A DNA stretch of 64,000 nucleotides, taken from contig NC_018398.1 in assembly GCF_000208865.1 (NCBI RefSeq), positions 1,612,001 to 1,676,000 of the forward strand. The letters are read 5' to 3'. Position numbers and translations under genes: made by a program. Numbering within the stretch: position 1 is the first letter of the stretch; each line of letters begins with the position of its first letter. The notes under the pieces were generated by a model. The model ran no database searches. It was not told the origin of the DNA and saw only the letters and a program-made list of their open reading frames with translations. The stretch comes from Neospora caninum Liverpool. Taxonomy: Eukaryota; Apicomplexa; Conoidasida; Eucoccidiorida; Sarcocystidae. Of the stretch, positions 59,682-64,000 are shown piece by piece.

Positions 59682-60977
59682 GCATATATATATGTATATA
59701 TATGTATATATATGTATATATATATATATATGTATATGCATATATATATGTATATATATGTATATATATGTATATATATATATATACACTGTGTGCGAAT
59801 TGTTTGCACATGCAGGGTACAACGAGTTTATTAGTGCTTTGCTTTTGCGACGCATGACGCTCCAGGAGGAGCAGCTTCGAGAAGTGTTCAACAAGTTTGA
59901 TGTTCGTGGCGAGGGATGCCTCACAATGGACACCCTACGCAAGGCACTAAAAGGGTCCAGGTGAGTGCGCACGGCAGGGTGCATGCAGCAGTGTCGTCTC
60001 AGTAGACCTCTCTCGTTTTCCCTTCCTTCTGTGTGTCTGTCTATTCTCTTCTCTTTCGTCGTTCTATCCTTCGTCCCGATGTCGCTGTATCAGTTGTTCC
60101 AGTCGTTTTCCTGTTTTCGGGTTTCCTGTTTCTCTGATGGTGCGAGTTCTCGGACGGTGACGCCAAACGGCGCGCGACTGCGCGTTTTAAGAACTGCATG
60201 TCTTTGTCGCTGTCGTGGTGATTCGCGTTCACACGCGGCTTTCGTGTTTTTTTCGCGGGAGTTGCTTCGTGATTTCGGCTTACGTGGAACACAAATGTTT
60301 CTCTCTCGGACTTCTCCGTGCGCGGTTGACTGCAGATATGGGCAGTTGACAGACGAGGAACTCAGGCTGATTTTCGCTGAGGTGGACAAAAATAATGATG
60401 GGTAAGTGGATTAGCTGTGTCCAGTTGGGTTTCCGAAGAGAGACACAGAAAAGACGTTTTTATAAAAATCTGAGAAAAGAAGTTAAGGCAACGCCATTCC
60501 TCCGACTGGCCATCTCCTCTCTGCAGAAACGTAACTGCACAGAGACGGTATATGGGAAGTCGTTTTCGTTTGCATTTTTGTCTCCAAGCATCCTGTCGCA
60601 AATGGAACCCATCTAGCTTTCAGAGGAAGCATGTGGTTTCTCGCTCGTCGGGCATGTTTTCCATGTATATATATATATATATATATATGCCTTTCCATGT
60701 GTCGGGGAAAGGTGGGTAGAGTTACAGGTACATTGCCGGGTACACCGAACCGTGTAATCCCATTTTGCCCGGATGGGTACATGTCTCGTTTTGCTTGTTT
60801 CCCCTTCGACGTGCGCATGGCCGTTGCTTTTTTTGTGTGTCTTGTGTTCGTTCACTTTGTGGAGTGCGCGCGCTCTCTGAGATGTGCAAAGTTACTGGAA
60901 ATGTGTCTTGTTTCTGTCTGTGCAAACGGCACAGATACGTGGACTTCTACGAGTTCTGCGACTTGATGACGTCGTAG
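50059..60977 (+). CDS. Calcium-dependent protein kinase (CDPK) with N-terminal EF-hand
   Basis: N-terminal exons: 50059-50211, 50788-50857, 51439-51597, 52130-52228, 53990-54082. They include an EF-hand-like loop, [12 protein letters not shown]. Kinase exons: 54904-55057, 55385-55467, 55887-56012, 56683-56808, 57112-57248, 57405-57525, 57668-57761, 58198-58312. These encode GKGSFGKV, the ATP-binding Lys in RRACKS, an Ile gatekeeper (YLIIELC), [11 protein letters not shown] and APE. About 40 residues more than normal lie between DFG and APE. Exons 58893-59107, 59457-59543, 59816-59960, 60336-60401 and 60935-60977 hold the autoinhibitory junction and four EF-hands. The first ([12 protein letters not shown]) and fourth (DKNNDGYVDFYE) are canonical; the second and third are degenerate. 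All phases from 54904 to the stop agree. CDPKs couple calcium to motility, egress and invasion in Apicomplexa. The start, the 50857-51439 junction (phase mismatch) and a possible extra exon near 54450 are unresolved. Confidence 0.93.
53155..53206. repeat. Exact 26-bp tandem duplication in a CDPK intron
   Basis: GTGCGCATCTCTCTTGCGCT plus TTGCTT occurs twice head to tail (53155-53180 and 53181-53206). It lies in the 1.76-kb pyrimidine-rich intron between 52228 and 53990. Confidence 0.95.
53829..53881. repeat. (TA)n microsatellite
   Basis: Interrupted TA/TG dinucleotide tract in the CDPK intron that ends at 53989. Confidence 0.95.
59590..59616. repeat. (TA)n microsatellite
   Basis: Uninterrupted TA tract in the CDPK intron 59544-59815. 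Confidence 0.95.
59650..59786. repeat. TA/TG microsatellite with a 56-bp higher-order repeat
   Basis: Within the TA-rich tract the segment beginning TGTATATGCATATATATATG at 59675 recurs at 59731, so two 56-bp units lie in tandem. All of it is inside one CDPK intron. Long Tyr/Ile frames here are artefacts of the repeat. Confidence 0.92.
60665..60689. repeat. (TA)n microsatellite
   Basis: TA tract in the last CDPK intron (60402-60934). Confidence 0.95.
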
Positions 60978-62675
60978 ACCCGTCGCCGTGCAGCACGACA
61001 GCGCAGTCCTGGCTTTCACTTGACCGCACCGAAACAAAATCGTGGAGTGGCTGATGAACAAGCGCAGTTTCTGGGGCGTCGGCTTTGGGCACGTGAAGCG
61101 CCTCACGTGCGGAGACCATTGATGCAGGCCTGCAGTCGGCGGCTAGAGTTCCTAGCCCCATGCCAGGGACGTGCAGGGAGGAACGGAAGGGGCAAGGCCC
61201 TCTGGGAGAAGACGAGTCTCATTGCTTCCAGCGTCTCCCAGGTGCGGTTGTGAAGAGCATTTTGTGTTTTAAGGGAAGTGACACAGCGCGTTTTCATCTC
61301 CGCATCGTTGTATCGGCTTTTTTTGCACCGTTGCCGGCAGACACAACTTGCGTGGCCTCCCCAGGCTCCCGCCTCTGTATGTCGTTTTCGTTAATTCCGT
61401 TTTCAACTTCTCGTAGTTTTGTCCACCGGCGTTGGCTGTCTGTCGCGGACTCACCGGGTGTTCGTGGGATGCTCTGCGCTGGCGAAAGGAATTCCATACA
61501 AATCCGTGTCGCGTTCGCGCGCTTGATTCAGAGCGAACGCGTGTCGTGCAAGGCTGTCGAAAGCCCGTTTCTCCCGCTGGGCGAGTGAGTCCCAGTACGC
61601 ATGTGTGCATCTGCAGGTATACACTCCGTCTAGTCGTTCTGTCCGTTTGTCGCGTCGTAGCGCCTCGGTGAGGAGCTATGCTTCTACGGCACGGCGGGAT
61701 CTCATTTTTGGTCTAAAGATTGGCAAACCTGGTTCTGAGAGGGCGGCAACAGACGCCCGCACGAGGGGTGTGCCGAAGCAGGAAAGCCGTGTTTTCTTTT
61801 TAGGTGTTGGCCGGCACAAGCAAATTCAGTTGGCATACATTGTCGTGAAAACCTTATTTTTCGCGGCCGGCTTTTTCGTGGCGGATTTGGCAGTCCCAGC
61901 AGTCTCCGACTTTGTCTTTTGTTGCGTCGCGGCGTACCAGTTGGGTTAATGTGTTTTCTGAGTCTTGCTGTGTTCGACGGAAACTTCCTAGAACAAAACC
62001 GGAAAAAATGTAGATGCTGCACATTTTCCCCTTTCCACTCCGGCCTCTGCTTTTCCGTGGCGGGGAAAGGCCCGCTATCGCCTTTTCGACAAAGTGCATT
62101 CCCCACGCGTTCTCGCGTCGCGATGGCTCGGCGCACGCAGGCCGCTTCGTCTCTTTCTGTCAGCAACAAACACGAGCTGTACCGACCTCGGGACGGGGAC
62201 TCCGTGAGTTTCTGTTTCCTTCTCGCTCTTGGAGTCCCGAAAGACTCTCTTCTCGCATCGCGCGCGGGTGCCCCAACGATGCAGTCTCTGGTATTCATAT
62301 GAGACTCTTCATACTGGAGGGGCGAGGCAGTGGACGCTCTTCGCCCTGCCGCGAGGCTGCTGCGACACAGTTCGATACGGCTTTCACATTTGCTCGCGAA
62401 TGGCGGCTTCAAGATTTCACTGAAAACGCGTGGTTTGCGTGGCGGGCGTCAGCGACTGAGAGACCCACCTGCTTCGCAAAGGGTTTCGCCCGAAGGCGTG
62501 GATAGTCGGGAAGACTGTTTGCGAAGGAGGAAACGCAGGGAAGTGGAAACCGACGTGACTAACGACGAGGGGACATAAAGAGGAGACGACCCCGCACGGC
62601 TGTGCTTCACTGTGTTTGCGAGAACACAGGTTCAACAAGAGTCCTGAGAATCAAGCAGCCTAGGTTTTTCCCTGT
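60978..62675. other. No gene seen between convergent CDPK and minus-strand gene
   Basis: Contains the 3' flanks of both genes. Open stretches on both strands (for example 61702-62412 minus) lack splice support and homology. Confidence 0.5.
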
Positions 62676-64000
62676 TCACTCGAAAAGACTGGTGAGACCG
62701 CGGAGCATCTGAGAGACGATTTCGTCTGTACGATCGCTAGTAGCTAGATGCTTGCCACAAAGGAACTGTATCGCAAGAAGTTTCATGTGAATGCGCTTCT
62801 TCTTCGCGGGCATGAAAATCAGATCTCTGTCCCTTTGTCGGCACCGTTGGGCCAGCAACGCCATGAGTGCGTCTCCCCCGTTGGGTAAGGCTTTAGGCAG
62901 GCACGTCACCTGGGCCACCTCTTTTCTCAGGCCTGAACACATAACGAAAAGAAGTCCCACGAAGGTGGGTCAATTCTGGGCGACTCGCGCTTCTGGGAAG
63001 TGTGAAACGAGCCCAGTGCGAAGCTGGAACGGGGGTGCTCTGACACACCGCCGTTCCCTCGGCCACTTGCGGGTAAAAACGAAGCATTCGCCCGTACACA
63101 GAGACGCCTTCTGAGGCACAAATGCCAGCTCGTTCGGGAAGCACCAGCCTCGCTGCGCAGGGAACAGATTCCCCGCATCGAGTCAAGGCGCGAAAGGACC
63201 GGTGTTTTGACGGAAATCCAGTGCCTGCAGGAGGAGCAGTCTCTGTACTACACCGTTTGTGGCTTCGAGGATGAGCCTGGGGTGCTTGGGCGTGTACGTC
63301 GGAAGAACGAGGTGAAATGTTTTCGTTTAGAATACATTCCTTCGGCGTGCGCTCTTTCAGACAAAACGTGCAGCTACGCTTTTCGTCCATTCTTTTTCGA
63401 CACATGCCTTGTTGTTGAACACAAAACAGAGGTCAGCATATTTAGGGACACCCCACAGCAATCGGATGAATGGCTTGGCTGCCTCGTGCTCGGTTCTCCG
63501 ATCCTTCCGAGGTGCTTTTATACTTCGACAAACATCGGGTTTTTTGAGGTCATAGCCAAACTTTCGACGGAGGCAAAGCTAACACCTGGTTTCTGAAGGC
63601 GCGGCCTTCCTGTCTACCGGCGAGCATTAGATCGATCTCGTGTGTGCTCGTTTTACTGTGGCTGCACGCCTGTGGCAGTAGGAGGACGGGCGTGCACGAG
63701 CTTTTTCTTACTGGTAAGAATTTCAAACGCTTCCAACAGAATCCAGCGGAAGGCGTGACTGAGCGATTGTCGGTGTTGCATCTCTTGGAACAGCTTTTTG
63801 ATAGGCACAGCGGAAAAGCGTTGAGACAGATGAGATAGTGTGCTGAGACGTCGAACCTGAAACTCTAGCAGAGCCCTCCGAGAATCTTCTGGAAGGTAAG
63901 GAAATGCATCCGGATCCGATTTCAGCCTTTTCCTTTCCTTTTTCTTCTTCTTGACCTCATTCGCGGATGCTCCAGAAGCGGATAGGTTTCCCTCCTGATT
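62676..64000 (-). CDS. C-terminal part of an unrecognised gene running off the window
   Basis: An exon enters from the right edge and ends at 63712 (donor GTAAGA). It joins in phase to 62932-62676, which ends in a stop. The visible C-terminal protein starts with a lysine-rich stretch (VKKKKKERKRLKSDPDAFPY). It continues with helical sequence such as LPEDSRRALLEFQ and LFQEMQHRQSLSHAFRWILL. It ends with LRKEVAQVTCLPKALPNGGD, then KKKRIHMKLLAIQFLCGKHL. Amphipathic helices dominate and no signal peptide or membrane span is seen. The 779-base intron contains antisense open frames that are not genes. Family not recognised; that it is coding is well supported by the matching phases and composition. 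Confidence 0.72.

Noticed and set aside
59453..59984. Tyr/Ile-rich open frames on both strands
   Set aside because: Translation of the TA/TG microsatellite, not protein.
61702..62412. 236-codon minus-strand frame
   Set aside because: No splice partner or homology; composition is like 3' flanking DNA.
62893..63596. Frames of 129 and 170 codons on opposite strands
   Set aside because: Inside the intron of the minus-strand gene whose exons join in phase across it.
1..64000. tRNA genes, rRNA, CRISPR arrays, transposases
   Set aside because: No T-arm-like GGTTCGA boxes in a tRNA context, no regularly spaced repeats and no transposase or reverse-transcriptase motifs were seen.

Overview
The window looks like nuclear DNA of a coccidian apicomplexan of the Toxoplasma/Hammondia/Neospora/Besnoitia group. 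Genes are broken into short exons with GT-AG introns. There is a plant-type calcium-dependent protein kinase (CDPK), and a plastid-style ribosomal protein L17 carries a secretory leader, as expected for an apicoplast. (TA)n tracts sit in introns. Repeated TGCATGC motifs, known from Toxoplasma ribosomal-protein promoters, lie in intergenic DNA. No tRNA, rRNA, CRISPR array or mobile element was recognised. Species cannot be decided by eye. Exon chains were built by joining splice sites with matching phase, so internal exons are inferences unless protein homology supports them.

Left part (1-31 kb). A four-exon gene for an unrecognised 333-residue protein (4143-5913, +) faces a possible tiny membrane protein (5932-6171, -). 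A single-exon secreted protein with a repeated Trp-Tyr motif follows (7407-8189, -). A multi-exon signal-peptide/membrane protein lies at 10768-13487 (+). Next come an SRSF1-like splicing factor (15715-17619, -) and a dynactin-p27/DCTN6-like beta-helix protein (19581-21994, +). From 22 to 29.5 kb only isolated coding-like fragments and one 56-bp tandem repeat can be seen.

Middle part (30-46.6 kb) holds gene-expression machinery. RPB10, shared by RNA polymerases I, II and III (30250-31201, -), diverges from 40S ribosomal protein S27 (32351-34006, +). RNA polymerase III subunit RPC34/POLR3F (37059-42231, -) diverges from apicoplast bL17 (44031 to about 46559, +). Both divergent intergenic regions contain TGCATGC elements.

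Right part (50-64 kb). A gene of about 20 exons encodes a CDPK with an extra N-terminal EF-hand and a large insertion in the kinase activation segment (50059-60977, +). The window ends inside an unrecognised gene on the minus strand (62676-64000).

By eye the left 30 kb is poorer in GC and in pyrimidine tracts at 3' splice sites than the right half.
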